Assembly (NCBI GenBank): GCA_964549275.1
Contig: CAZJUP010000005.1
Location: forward strand, 1-64,000
Direction: 5' to 3'
Source: CAZJUP01 sp964549275
GTDB lineage: Bacteria > Fidelibacterota > Marinisomatia > Marinisomatales > TCS55
DNA: 64,000 nt
In this document: in pieces, positions 44,378 to 53,409 of the stretch
How positions within the stretch are numbered: position 1 is the stretch's first letter
Layout of the letters: each line of letters starts with the position of its first letter
The notes under the pieces: generated by a model
Database searches by the model: none
Seen by the model: the letters and a program-made list of their open reading frames with translations, nothing else
What the model was told of the DNA's origin: nothing
Made by a program: the position numbers and the translations under genes

Positions 44378-44719
44378 TTATCGTTTTTCAGCGATTCGCG
44401 TTGCCTTACCGGATAATTTACGTAAATAATTCAGTTTTGCCCGGCGGACTTTTCCACGACGAACCACATGAATATTGCTCACCATTGGCGAATGAACCGG
44501 GAATATTCTTTCTACGCCGATACCGCCGGAAATCTTTCGAACGGTAAATGTTTCTGAAATATCGCTTCCCTTACGTCCAATAACCACCCCCTGGAAACGC
44601 TGAACCCTTTCTTTGCCTCCCTCAACGACACGAACATCAAGGGCTACGGTATCCCCGGGACCGAATTCGGGCAGGTCTGTTTTTAATTGGTCTTTAATAA
44701 TTTCTTTCATTTTATTCAT
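44378..44719 (-). CDS. rplS: 50S ribosomal protein L19
   Basis: Starting at MNKMKEIIKDQLKTDLPEF, the protein has 113 residues, normal for L19. It shows 'GDTVALDVRVVEGGKERVQRFQGVVIGRKG' and 'RIFPVHSPMVSNIHVVRRGKVRRAKLNYLR'. The frame is open eight codons further into trmD, but the L19 start is at 44719, giving an 8-bp overlap. It is the last gene of the ffh-rpsP-khpA-rimM-trmD-rplS operon. Confidence 0.96.
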   Translation of the reverse strand: MNKMKEIIKDQLKTDLPEFGPGDTVALDVRVVEGGKERVQRFQGVVIGRKGSDISETFTVRKISGGIGVERIFPVHSPMVSNIHVVRRGKVRRAKLNYLRKLSGKATRIAEKR

Positions 44720-45446
44720 GGCTTCGTTTCTCCGAAGTTTCAAGTGTCTTTACATATTTCTTCCATAAGTCCGGTCGCCTTTTTTGAGTTTTACTCTTTC
44801 TTTTCTTATGGCGCCAGGCTTCAATATTTTTGTGATGACCGCTCAATAAGACCTCCGGAACCGCCATTCCCTCTATGTTTCGAGGTTTAGTATAGTGGGG
44901 GCCATCCAGCAAATCAACAGCAAAGGAATCGCTCATAGCTGAATCCAGTGTATTTAATACACCGGGAATCAATCTGACAATACTATCAATTAATATCATG
45001 GCAGGGATTTCACCACTCGTCACCACAAAATCTCCGATAGAATATTCATGGGTAACTGCTTTTTCAATCACCCGTTCATCGATTCCTTTATAATGTCCGC
45101 ATATGACAATAAGCTTTTTCTTTAGGCTGTTTTCAACAGCTGTTCCATGGGTCCATTTATCACCTTGTGGTGACGGGTAGATGACCCTCACACCTTCCGG
45201 ACCTCCAACCTTTTCAACCGCCGCTTCAATGGCTTGAAATAAGGGTCCCGCCATTAAAACCATTCCACTGCCGCCACCGTAAGGTGTATCGTCAATCTGG
45301 CGATAATTTCCCTCGCCGAACTCTCTTAAATTAATGCAGTGGAATTCTGCAGCTCCCCGCTCAACAGCCTGCCGAAGCATACTGTGTTTCACTACCGATT
45401 CAATCATATCAGGAACCGGTGTTATTATCGCTATCTGCGATTTCAA
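44712..45446 (-). CDS. trmD: tRNA (guanine-N1-)-methyltransferase
   Basis: The 244-residue SPOUT enzyme has 'DDTPYGGGSGMVLMAGPL', 'IYPSPQGDKWT' (in place of the usual SPQG), 'IVICGHYKGIDERVIE' and 'YSIGDFVVTSGEIPAMILID'. It methylates G37 in tRNAs reading codons with 5' C, keeping the reading frame. It overlaps rimM by 4 bp and rplS by 8 bp. Confidence 0.96.
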   Translation of the reverse strand: MKSQIAIITPVPDMIESVVKHSMLRQAVERGAAEFHCINLREFGEGNYRQIDDTPYGGGSGMVLMAGPLFQAIEAAVEKVGGPEGVRVIYPSPQGDKWTHGTAVENSLKKKLIVICGHYKGIDERVIEKAVTHEYSIGDFVVTSGEIPAMILIDSIVRLIPGVLNTLDSAMSDSFAVDLLDGPHYTKPRNIEGMAVPEVLLSGHHKNIEAWRHKKRKSKTQKRRPDLWKKYVKTLETSEKRSHE

Positions 45447-45943
45447 TCCAACAGTCCGTCCATAGGACTGATGGTAACCAGGCCGTCAGTCGTGCTGATG
45501 CCTTTAACGATTTCCGGTATAACCGGAATCAAAAATTCTTTTTTACCATTTTCAATCACATAAACATCATTTGCAGGGAGAGTGAGCATATCCACCAACT
45601 CACCGACAAATTCACCTGCAACTGTAAACACAGATGCCCCGATTAAATCCGGTGATATTAAAAGAATTGGGTCCTGCTCTGATACCTGCGCGTAGAGAAT
45701 TTGTCCAATGAGTGATTCTGCATCGTCCCGAGAGGACACTCCCTCAAACAAAAAGCGTTTTCGCTTTCCCAGTCCCAGAGATTTTTTCAATTTAATTTCA
45801 CGGGCAATGGTATCGGAAAACCCAAGAGACAGGTTTTTATCTTCTACATAATCGTCAAATTGTCTTACGAGAGGACGTACCCTGACTTCTCCACTCAAAC
45901 CAGATACTTTTGTGACTTTACCAATGGCAAAAAGTCTATTCAT
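45443..45943 (-). CDS. rimM: Ribosome maturation factor RimM
   Basis: Starting at MNRLFAIGKVTKVSGLSGEV, the protein has 166 residues. The N-terminal RimM barrel and the PRC-like C-terminal part ('LIGASVFTVAGEFVGELVDMLTLPANDVYVIENGKKEFLIPVIPEIV') are both present. RimM helps mature the head of the 30S subunit, near S19 and S13. The longer frame to 46000 lies within the KH-domain gene, so I use the internal start, which overlaps that gene by 8 bp. Confidence 0.92.
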   Translation of the reverse strand: MNRLFAIGKVTKVSGLSGEVRVRPLVRQFDDYVEDKNLSLGFSDTIAREIKLKKSLGLGKRKRFLFEGVSSRDDAESLIGQILYAQVSEQDPILLISPDLIGASVFTVAGEFVGELVDMLTLPANDVYVIENGKKEFLIPVIPEIVKGISTTDGLVTISPMDGLLD

Positions 45944-46184
45944 TTGTGTCGATAATATCCAATCTTGCGCGCTTTCCGCCTTCTTTGGCATTAATGGCAA
46001 AAACCAAGGTGCGGATGGCTGAAATATTCCTGCCCCGTTTTCCGATCACTTTGCCGTAATCTCCATCTCCAACCGTTAATTCGTAGATAATCCGCTGTTC
46101 GCTTTCCACCATTTTAACATCGACTTCATCCGGTTTATCGACGAGTTGTTTCACAACCGTTTCAATGAATTCCTTCATATCCAT
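45936..46184 (-). CDS. khpA: KH-domain RNA-binding protein (KhpA/YlqC-like)
   Basis: The 82-residue protein has one KH domain with the 'VIGKRGRNISAIRTL' GxxG loop and a preceding 'VESEQRIIYELTVGDGDYGK'. Small KH proteins at this place, between rpsP and rimM, are KhpA/YlqC, which bind RNA and in some species act in cell elongation. Length and context are typical. Confidence 0.88.
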   Translation of the reverse strand: MDMKEFIETVVKQLVDKPDEVDVKMVESEQRIIYELTVGDGDYGKVIGKRGRNISAIRTLVFAINAKEGGKRARLDIIDTNE

Positions 46185-46207
46185 TTCCTCCTAACTCCTA
46201 CATTCCG

Positions 46208-47200
46208 CTAGGCGTTTTCGCTTTCGCTTTTTTCTTCATTATCACCATTCGACTCAGCGTCTTTTTCCGCCTCATCTTCAGATTTATTTTCATCGGCCTC
46301 TTCAGGGGATTCCTCTGAAGCATCCTCAGAATCAGGTGCAGACTCTTTTTCATCACCTTTTGCTGTATCTTCTTTTTCTTCTGTCGCTTCCGCCTTTTCC
46401 GGTTCTTTTGTCTTTTCCTCTTCTTCCGTCGATGATTCTTCGTCTTCAGTTTTCTCCTCTTCGAATGTTTTTTCTACTTCTGATGAAATTTCGACCACTT
46501 CTTCAACTTCGGTATCAGGGCTATCCTCATCAGCAGAATTTTCTTCAGTTGATTCCTCAACTTCTTCCACAGACTCTACGGGAGCATCTTCTGTTACTGG
46601 TTCTTCCGCTTTTGACTCAGGTTTTTCTTCTTCCTTCGATTCCCCTGTTGATGCCTCTACCGATTCGTCTTCTGACTTTTCTTTTGCGGCAACGGTTTCC
46701 ACCTTGGTTTCTTCCGCTGCATCTGCTGAGGCAGTGTCGTCTGCGCTCTCTTCTTCAGTTACAGCTTGAACTTCTTCTTCGGCCTTCGCTACAGCAGCTT
46801 CTGCTGCTTCCTGTTCTGCTTTTTTAAGGGCTTTTTCTTCGTTTTTTGCTTTTTTGGATTCGCGTTTTTTTGCTGAATCTTCCCGATTCATCGCCCACTT
46901 CTTCATCTCTTTCTCAATAGATTTTTCATCGAGCCCTTGTTGGAGCAAATGCCAACGAAAGGCTAATCCGCTTCTTTTCATGAGTGAATGAACGGCATCA
47001 GATGTCTGAGCACCTACATGAAGCCAATGAAGTATTCTATCCTCTTTTAAGGTAAAATTTTCGCCTTTTTCGATAGGATTATACCATCCCAGTTCCTCGA
47101 TTGCCGCTCCATCACGACGGTTTCTGCTGTCCATAACTACGACGCGGTAAAATGGTCTGTTCCGACGTCCTATCCGTTTCAGTCTGATTGTTGTCGCCAA
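46208..47200 (-). CDS. rpsP: 30S ribosomal protein S16 with very long acidic C-terminal tail
   Basis: The 330-residue protein begins with a normal S16 domain: 'TTIRLKRIGRRNRPFYRVVVMDSR' and '..IEELGWYNPIEKG', then '..RILHWLHVGAQTSDAVHSLMKRSG'. That domain ends near residue 90. A basic segment follows (~100-125), then about 200 residues made almost only of E, A, S, D, K, V, P and T. S16 usually has 75-90 residues; FCB members often carry an acidic extension, but this one is unusually long. The tail is probably disordered. The base composition of the tail is repetitive (GAA/GAG/TCT), so an assembly error in length is possible. Confidence 0.93.
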   Translation of the reverse strand: MATTIRLKRIGRRNRPFYRVVVMDSRNRRDGAAIEELGWYNPIEKGENFTLKEDRILHWLHVGAQTSDAVHSLMKRSGLAFRWHLLQQGLDEKSIEKEMKKWAMNREDSAKKRESKKAKNEEKALKKAEQEAAEAAVAKAEEEVQAVTEEESADDTASADAAEETKVETVAAKEKSEDESVEASTGESKEEEKPESKAEEPVTEDAPVESVEEVEESTEENSADEDSPDTEVEEVVEISSEVEKTFEEEKTEDEESSTEEEEKTKEPEKAEATEEKEDTAKGDEKESAPDSEDASEESPEEADENKSEDEAEKDAESNGDNEEKSESENA

Positions 47201-47212
47201 GTGTTTATCTCC

Positions 47213-48544
47213 TTAGTTTAATCCCATCATATGTTGTTGAAATTGTTTTGGCAGTTTCATCTTTCCCATATGCTTCATCATTTTTTGCATTTGGGCAAAT
47301 TGTTTTAATAATTGGTTAATTTCCTGCACAGACCGCCCTGAGCCAGCGGCAATTCGAGTCCGGCGGCTTCCATTAATTAATTGCGGATTTTTACGCTCTG
47401 CAGGCGTCATAGAATTGATGATGGCTTCAGTCCAAACCAATTGCCGGTCATCCAGATTCATACCCTTCATCAACTTTTTATTCATACCGGGCATCATCCC
47501 AAATATTTGGTTTAACGGTCCCATTTTCATTAACTGTTTGAGTTGAATTTTAAAATCATCTAAATCAAAAGTGTTTTTCTGCAGTTTCTTTTGAAATTGG
47601 GCTGCAGTGTCCTTATCTACGATTTCCTGTGCCTTTTCCACCAGGGATACCACATCACCCAAACCCAATATTCTATCGACAATTCGATTTGGGTCAAAAG
47701 GTTCCAATCCATCAGCTTTTTCAGAAACACCTATAAACTTAATGTGTGTTCCGGTTACTTCTGTGATTGAAACTGCAGCACCTCCCCTGGCATCTCCATC
47801 CATTTTGGTTAAAATCGTACCAGTTAGAGGCAATGCAGACGAAAAAGCTTTTGCAGAATTTACGGCATCCTGACCGGTCATTCCATCAACAACAAAAAGA
47901 ATTTCTATTGGAATGACCGAATCAGCTATATCCTGGATTTCGGTCATCATTTCTCCATCCACGTGGAGGCGTCCGGCGGTATCTAAAATAACCACATCAA
48001 TTTTTTCTGCTTTTGCTTGACTTACCGCATTACGGCAAATAGAAACAGGGTCACCCGGGCCCTCGGAATAAACGGGAATATTCAAATCACGGCCAACCAC
48101 TTTCAATTGCTCAATGGCTGCGGGACGATAAACATCAGCTGCGGCCAATAAAACGGTTTTCCCTTCCTTTTTCAATCGATTCCCAAGTTTTCCGCAAGTG
48201 GTTGTTTTTCCCGATCCTTGCAACCCGGCCATCAAAATAACGGATGGTTTTTTGGTGCCCAGTTCCAGAGCCTCCGGAGCTTTACCAAGGAGAGTAACCA
48301 ACTCATTGTGAATAATTTTAATGAAATGTTCGCCAGGTTTGATGGACTTAATTACTTTAGTTCCTTCTGCCTTTTTTTTAACTTTTTCTACAAAAGTTTT
48401 TGCTACTTTAAAATTCACATCTGCTTCCAACAGAACACGCCGAATCTCTCGCGCAGTCTGCTCGATATTGGAATCGGTTATTTTCCCCAACCCTCTCAGG
48501 TTGCGTAAAATCGAATCAAATTTGTTTGTTAATTGTTTAAACAT
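47213..48544 (-). CDS. ffh: Signal recognition particle protein
   Basis: The 443-residue protein has the NG GTPase domain with 'GLQGSGKTTTCGKLG', 'DVYRPAAIEQL', 'DTAGRLHVDGEM', 'TKMDGDARGGAA' and 'LGLGDVVSLVEKAQE'. The methionine-rich M domain contains 'GPLNQIFGMMPGMNKKLMKG', 'SGRSVQEINQLLKQFAQMQKMMKHM'. It binds 4.5S RNA and signal sequences. Its receptor ftsY is at 61-62 kb. It starts the operon that runs to rplS. Confidence 0.97.
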   Translation of the reverse strand: MFKQLTNKFDSILRNLRGLGKITDSNIEQTAREIRRVLLEADVNFKVAKTFVEKVKKKAEGTKVIKSIKPGEHFIKIIHNELVTLLGKAPEALELGTKKPSVILMAGLQGSGKTTTCGKLGNRLKKEGKTVLLAAADVYRPAAIEQLKVVGRDLNIPVYSEGPGDPVSICRNAVSQAKAEKIDVVILDTAGRLHVDGEMMTEIQDIADSVIPIEILFVVDGMTGQDAVNSAKAFSSALPLTGTILTKMDGDARGGAAVSITEVTGTHIKFIGVSEKADGLEPFDPNRIVDRILGLGDVVSLVEKAQEIVDKDTAAQFQKKLQKNTFDLDDFKIQLKQLMKMGPLNQIFGMMPGMNKKLMKGMNLDDRQLVWTEAIINSMTPAERKNPQLINGSRRTRIAAGSGRSVQEINQLLKQFAQMQKMMKHMGKMKLPKQFQQHMMGLN

Positions 48545-48650
48545 GTATTAGGGACCGTTTTCGGCCTGATTAAAGCCGGGGAAATTAAATGTATTTTCTC
48601 TCGGAAACAATAAATAGAAACCTACCCTTTCTCCGATTTAATTTTACCCT

Positions 48651-49145
48651 ATGGAATTTATAATTCATGACACGAAACAAGACGAACTCATGTCCATCCT
48701 CAACCTAAACAATGGCGCGCTTCCTGCTGTATCAAAACTAACGGTAGGAGATTTGAACTTTTTCAGAGAATCTGTTGCCTATTTTCGAAGCTTAATTATT
48801 CATAAGACTTTAACTTTAGGTGGATTCCTTATAGGCTTGACGCCAGGGGTAGAGTATTACAGCCCCAATTATCAATGGTTTATGAAAAAGTATGATAACT
48901 TTGTGTATATAGACCGCATTGTCATCGCACCTGAATATCAAGGACTCGGATATGGAACACATTTTTATGAAGACTTAAAACTATTTTCTTTAGGACAGGC
49001 ATCTCGATTATCCTGCGAAGTAAACCTTAGGCCAAGAAATATACCGTCACTGCGGTTTCATGAAAAATATGGATTCAAACAGGTCGGGACTCAGAAAACA
49101 GAAGATGGTAAAAAGGAAGTGTCGCTTCTGACCTATGATCTATAG
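48651..49145 (+). CDS. GNAT-family N-acetyltransferase
   Basis: The 164-residue protein has a GNAT core with the acetyl-CoA loop 'YIDRIVIAPEYQGLGYGTHFYEDL' (R/Q-x-x-G-x-G/A) and a late 'PSLRFHEKYGFKQVGTQKTEDGKKEVSLLTYDL'. A 'GGFLIGLTPGVEYYSPNYQWF' loop precedes the motif. The substrate is unknown. It is the only rightward gene between ffh and the nadE cluster, with a divergent promoter region of about 100 bp. Confidence 0.8.
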   Translation: MEFIIHDTKQDELMSILNLNNGALPAVSKLTVGDLNFFRESVAYFRSLIIHKTLTLGGFLIGLTPGVEYYSPNYQWFMKKYDNFVYIDRIVIAPEYQGLGYGTHFYEDLKLFSLGQASRLSCEVNLRPRNIPSLRFHEKYGFKQVGTQKTEDGKKEVSLLTYDL

Positions 49146-49262
49146 CCTGAAATGTATCGTTTGTCGTGAGGTAAACTCTTAGAGTTGTGGACATCATGGC
49201 TGCACCAAAAGAGCCCATGCCATTTTTAATGATAATATGATAAGTTGGAAAATTCGAGATGC

Positions 49263-49694
49263 TTAAGGATTAAATTTTCTCTGTGCCTTCAGCAGATAAA
49301 GATTTGCCTTCTCATAATGTCCATCCTGACCAAGAGAAACTATTCTCAGTGCCTCTAAAAGTGGAATACGGCTATTATCAAAATTAGAGTAAAAAGCATC
49401 CATCGCTTTAGCAATGACTTCAACATCATACCCTGCTTCTTTTGACCGATGTTCATCCACAATGGCATAAAATCTATCTATATAATAAGGTTGAACCCAA
49501 CTCAGATCTTGCATATATTGCTTTTTTACTTCCTGCTTATGATGGTATTTCAACTTTGCTCCTGCCGCATAGGCTCCGTTAATAAAGGCAACCTTTTCTC
49601 CGGGGACAATACTCTTCCAATAGTCTGAAGGAGTTCTGGATTCTTCAGCATAAATATTTGAGGCGAGGAAAAATAAAAAAATCAGTATTTTCAT
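49263..49694 (-). CDS. Exported hypothetical protein
   Basis: The 143-residue product has a signal peptide ('KILIFLFFLASNIYA'). The mature part reads 'SRTPSDYWKSIVPGEKVAFINGAYAAGAKLKYHHKQEV' and later 'IPLLEALRIVSLGQDGHYEKANLYLLKAQRKF'. It is helical and of mixed charge. I do not recognise a family. It follows nadE on the same strand at a distance of 15 bp and may be co-transcribed. Confidence 0.65.
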   Translation of the reverse strand: MKILIFLFFLASNIYAEESRTPSDYWKSIVPGEKVAFINGAYAAGAKLKYHHKQEVKKQYMQDLSWVQPYYIDRFYAIVDEHRSKEAGYDVEVIAKAMDAFYSNFDNSRIPLLEALRIVSLGQDGHYEKANLYLLKAQRKFNP

Positions 49695-49709
49695 GGATTA
49701 AATCTACCC

Positions 49710-51332
49710 TTATTCTTCATTCAGAACATAATGATTCACGATAGGAAACCGCCGACCAATTCCAAATGCTTTGGCTGTAACCCTGAGACCGGGAGGTGCT
49801 TGCCGCCGTTTATATTCATTGATTCGTATTAATCGCGCTAATTTATAAACTAATTTTGAATCATATCCTTCTTTCACCAAGTCTGCAGGGGATGTATTCT
49901 CTTCTACCATTGCAGTAACCATGGGGCTGACTATATCATAGTCAAATGGATCCACCTGTTCTTCTTTTAATTCTGCAGAGGGTGGTTTTTCTATGCTATT
50001 TTTTGGAATTCGGTCATATCCTGCAGTGGCGTTCACCCACCGTGACAGGGTATACACATCAGTTTTGGACAAATCAGAGATAACCGCCAATCCTCCATTC
50101 ATATCTCCATAGAGGGTGCAATACCCCAACGCCATTTCTGTTTTGTTCCCTGTGGAAAGTACAAGCCAGTTAAATTTATTCGAAAGAGCCATAAGCAAAC
50201 TCCCTCTTACCCTGGCCTGAATATTTTCCTCGGCAATCCCTTCCTCTGTTCCCCTAAACCGTTTCTCCAATCCATCATGAAACTCTTCCACAACAGGTTC
50301 AATGGGAATTATTTCGTAGTCTATTCCAAGATGATCAGCCAAAATTCTTGCATCATCTTTGCTGTGTTCACTTGAATATTTTGACGGCATTGAAATACCA
50401 TGCACATTTTCTGGCTTAAGAGCATCGGCGGCAATACAGGCAACAAGACTGGAATCGATGCCCCCACTCAATCCGATAACGGCCTCTTTATGACCAGTTT
50501 TTCTAAAATAATCCCGCACACCCAAAACAAGAGCATCATAGATTTTTTCCTCACTGGGTTTTATCTGAAGAGGTTGAATAGGAGAATCCGTTAAATGAAA
50601 TAGGATTAGTTCTTCTTTGAAAGGGTTTCCCTGGGCGATTAATTCACCTTGACCATTCATTGCCAAAGATTGACCATCAAATATGAGTTCATCCTGGGCA
50701 CCAACCAAATTACAATAAACAAACGGAAGCCCTGTTTTCTCTACCTTTTCTTCAACTAACGCTTTTCTTTCAGCCAAACGGCAATCGTGGTATGGGGATG
50801 CAGAAATGTTGATAATGATTTCCGCTCCATTTTCTTTCAAGGATTCAGACACTTTTATTTCATAATCATCATCCCACAAGTCTTCGCAAATTTCAAGACC
50901 AATGGTTATGGGTCTTCCTGCAATAGTTGCAGTGAAAACACCCGGAGTGCTACCTGGACTAAAATACCGCTCTTCATCAAAGACATCATAGGTTGGCAAT
51001 AGAATTTTGTCATAAATGTATTCTATACGTCCATTCATACAAAAGAAAGCTGAATTAAATCGTTTATTCTGTTCTTTTCTTACGGTCCCTATGATAGCCG
51101 GGATTGCAATTTTTTGGGTTAGTGTTTTGCACACAGACTCCACACGGTCAATAAATCCGTTCTGAATAATCAAATCCTGGGGAGGGTACCCTGTAACCAC
51201 CAATTCAGGAAACACAACTAAATCTGCCCCATTTTTTATCGCTTTCTGATAATAGGACAATATAAGTGCTCGATTGTCTTTTAAAGCACCTACAGTGGGA
51301 TTAATTTGGCACAAGCCAATCTTCATGCTCAA
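49710..51332 (-). CDS. nadE: Glutamine-dependent NAD+ synthetase
   Basis: The 540-residue protein has an N-terminal carbon-nitrogen hydrolase domain with the triad Glu ('LVVFPELVVTGYPPQDL'), Lys ('YDKILLPTYDVFDEERYF') and Cys ('IGLEICEDLWDDDYE'). The C-terminal synthetase domain has the ATP-pyrophosphatase loop 'GLSGGIDSSLVACIA' and 'STGNKTEMALGYCTLYGDMNGG'. It makes NAD+ from deamido-NAD+ with glutamine as ammonia donor. The start may be the second Met (MKIGLCQINPTVG). Confidence 0.95.
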   Translation of the reverse strand: MSMKIGLCQINPTVGALKDNRALILSYYQKAIKNGADLVVFPELVVTGYPPQDLIIQNGFIDRVESVCKTLTQKIAIPAIIGTVRKEQNKRFNSAFFCMNGRIEYIYDKILLPTYDVFDEERYFSPGSTPGVFTATIAGRPITIGLEICEDLWDDDYEIKVSESLKENGAEIIINISASPYHDCRLAERKALVEEKVEKTGLPFVYCNLVGAQDELIFDGQSLAMNGQGELIAQGNPFKEELILFHLTDSPIQPLQIKPSEEKIYDALVLGVRDYFRKTGHKEAVIGLSGGIDSSLVACIAADALKPENVHGISMPSKYSSEHSKDDARILADHLGIDYEIIPIEPVVEEFHDGLEKRFRGTEEGIAEENIQARVRGSLLMALSNKFNWLVLSTGNKTEMALGYCTLYGDMNGGLAVISDLSKTDVYTLSRWVNATAGYDRIPKNSIEKPPSAELKEEQVDPFDYDIVSPMVTAMVEENTSPADLVKEGYDSKLVYKLARLIRINEYKRRQAPPGLRVTAKAFGIGRRFPIVNHYVLNEE

Positions 51333-51631
51333 TACCTGATTTTAAAATCCCTGAACCGGTGTTCAAATGGTAGCCATTTTACACTCACTTCTTCGACAAG
51401 AGAACCGCTGGGTCCATTTTTCAACTCTTTTAAAAATGATTCTATTTTCTTTTCTCCGCCCTCTGCTTCAATGAGTACGGTACCATTTTCTAAATTATTT
51501 GCATATCCAGACAAGTCAAAATCCTGAGCCCACTTTACGGCAAACCATCGGAATCCTACGCCTTGCACCCTTCCGTTCACAATAATTTTGGCACCTTTAT
51601 TTATCTTTTTAGGAATATTCCACTCTATCAT
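51329..51631 (-). CDS. acyP: Acylphosphatase
   Basis: The 100-residue protein has the motif 'VNGRVQGVGFRWFAVKWAQDFDLSGYANNLENGTVLIEAEG', with the catalytic Arg and the Asn of 'GYANNLENGTV'. It hydrolyses acyl phosphates. Overlaps of 4 bp with both neighbours place it in one operon from asnS to nadE. Confidence 0.92.
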   Translation of the reverse strand: MIEWNIPKKINKGAKIIVNGRVQGVGFRWFAVKWAQDFDLSGYANNLENGTVLIEAEGGEKKIESFLKELKNGPSGSLVEEVSVKWLPFEHRFRDFKIRY

Positions 51632-52080
51632 AAATAATTCTTTACTTCCGCAATAACTTCTGATGGGGTTGCTGTTTTAATAACTTCCTTTAAATCCCAC
51701 GATCCATATCCAACCACCGGTTTCTCCAATTGAAGGGCATAAGCAATTTCAGACAATGTGCCATATTTCCCACTTATTGCCACGGCCACGTCACAGTTAT
51801 AAGCTAAAAGAGGATTTCGACCAATACCCATACCCGTTGATACCGGTATGGTAATATATCCGTTGGCTTCTTGTGTGTCCATTCCTTTTAAGACCCCAAC
51901 ACAGGTGCCACCAGCTTCATTGACTCCTTTAGAAATAGCTTCCATGACTCCTTCGCCTCCCCCACAGTAAACCAAAAAATTTTCTTTAGCTAAAAGTCGG
52001 CCAATTTCCACAGCATCTTCGTATGTTTTACCGTCAATATCTCTCCCACCAAATACAGATATTCTTGCGTTAAATTTCAT
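51628..52080 (-). CDS. LOG/TIGR00725-family nucleotide-binding protein
   Basis: The 150-residue Rossmann-like protein has 'ISVFGGRDIDGKTYEDAVEIGRLLAKENFLVYCGGGEGVMEA' with the 'GGGxGxME' loop and 'GKYGTLSEIAYALQLEKPVVGYGSW' (GxxGTxxE). This is the TIGR00725 (possible lysine decarboxylase/LOG-like) family, some members of which act on nucleotide monophosphates. The exact substrate is unknown. Confidence 0.82.
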   Translation of the reverse strand: MKFNARISVFGGRDIDGKTYEDAVEIGRLLAKENFLVYCGGGEGVMEAISKGVNEAGGTCVGVLKGMDTQEANGYITIPVSTGMGIGRNPLLAYNCDVAVAISGKYGTLSEIAYALQLEKPVVGYGSWDLKEVIKTATPSEVIAEVKNYL

Positions 52081-53372
52081 TAAGGCTCCAATCGGGAAAG
52101 AGTTCTAGGGAACGGGATGGTTTCACGAATATGCTTTATCCCTGTGATCCAAGCCACGGTTCTTTCAATTCCCAATCCAAATCCCGAGTGTGGCACAGAC
52201 CCATACTTTCTCAAATCCAAATACCATTGAAAAGGTTTTAGGGGTAAATCGTGCTTTTGAATTCGTTCAACCAATAAATCATGGCTATCTTCCCGCTGAC
52301 CGCCTCCAATAATTTCTCCATATCCTTCCGGTGCAATCATGTCCACACCCAGGGCGAGGTCATCATTTTCCTCATCCCGTTTCATATAAAAGGCCTTTAT
52401 ATCTGCCGGCCAGCGATGAATCATCACGGGTCTGTCGAATTCTTCGGATAAAATCGTTTCATCGGTCCCTCCGAAATCTAAACCATAAATAAAATCAGAC
52501 CCTTTGTCTTTTAAGATTTTAGCCGCTTCATCATAAGTGATTTTTGGGAAAGGTGGAACAACTGATTCCAATTGGCTGGTATCTCGATCAAGGCTTTCCA
52601 GTTCAGTTTTACAATTCTTAAGGCATTCTTGAACGATATAGGATACAAATTTTTCAGCCCAAACCATATTCTGAGCCAAATCACAATAAGCCATTTCCGG
52701 TTCAATCATCCAAAATTCTGTTAAATGACGTCGTGTTTTTGATTTTTCCGCTCGAAATGTGGGACCAAACACATATATATTTCCAAAAGCCATTGCACTG
52801 GCTTCACCATAGAGCTGTCCACTTTGGGTTAAATAAGCAGAACGACCAAAATAATCCAGTTCGAACAAAGTAGTAGTGCCTTCAACTGCATTCCCGGTTA
52901 ATATTGGTGAATCTACAAGTGTAAAGCCATGATTGTCGAAGAAATCACGGGCAGCTTTTATAATTTGATGCCGAACACGAATAATGGAATTTTGTTTTTT
53001 AGACCGAAGCCAAAGATGGCGATTATTCATCAAAAAATCTGTACCATGTTCCTTCGGCGAAATAGGATAGTTATGAGCCACTTGGTGAATATTGATTTGC
53101 TTTACTCCTATTTCATAACCCCCTACTGATCTGGATTCTTTCCTCACGTTTCCAATAATCGTCACTGATGATTCTTGTGTTAATGATTCTTCCAAGGAAA
53201 ACAAATCTTCAGAAACTTCCTTTTTTACAACGACGCATTGAACCAATCCTGTACCATCACGTAAAATTAAAAACCATATTTTACCTATAGACCGGGTATT
53301 ATAGACCCACCCCCTTAATGAGACGTCCTGTCCCTCAAATTTGCTTAATTCGTTTATCTTTACTTCTTGCAT
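52080..53372 (-). CDS. asnS: Asparaginyl-tRNA synthetase
   Basis: The 430-residue class II synthetase has an N-terminal OB anticodon domain ('VSLRGWVYNTRSIGKIWFLILRDGTG'). Motif 2 is 'VFGPTFRAEKSKTRRHLTEFWMIEPEM'. Motif 3 is 'GLGIERTVAWITG', with 'EIIGGGQREDSHDLL' before it. AsnRS rather than AspRS is indicated by the overall length and the lack of an AspRS insertion. Confidence 0.93.
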   Translation of the reverse strand: MQEVKINELSKFEGQDVSLRGWVYNTRSIGKIWFLILRDGTGLVQCVVVKKEVSEDLFSLEESLTQESSVTIIGNVRKESRSVGGYEIGVKQINIHQVAHNYPISPKEHGTDFLMNNRHLWLRSKKQNSIIRVRHQIIKAARDFFDNHGFTLVDSPILTGNAVEGTTTLFELDYFGRSAYLTQSGQLYGEASAMAFGNIYVFGPTFRAEKSKTRRHLTEFWMIEPEMAYCDLAQNMVWAEKFVSYIVQECLKNCKTELESLDRDTSQLESVVPPFPKITYDEAAKILKDKGSDFIYGLDFGGTDETILSEEFDRPVMIHRWPADIKAFYMKRDEENDDLALGVDMIAPEGYGEIIGGGQREDSHDLLVERIQKHDLPLKPFQWYLDLRKYGSVPHSGFGLGIERTVAWITGIKHIRETIPFPRTLSRLEP

Positions 53373-53409
53373 CGAATTTTCCGTAAATCCTATTTAAAAA
53401 CCTGTAAAA

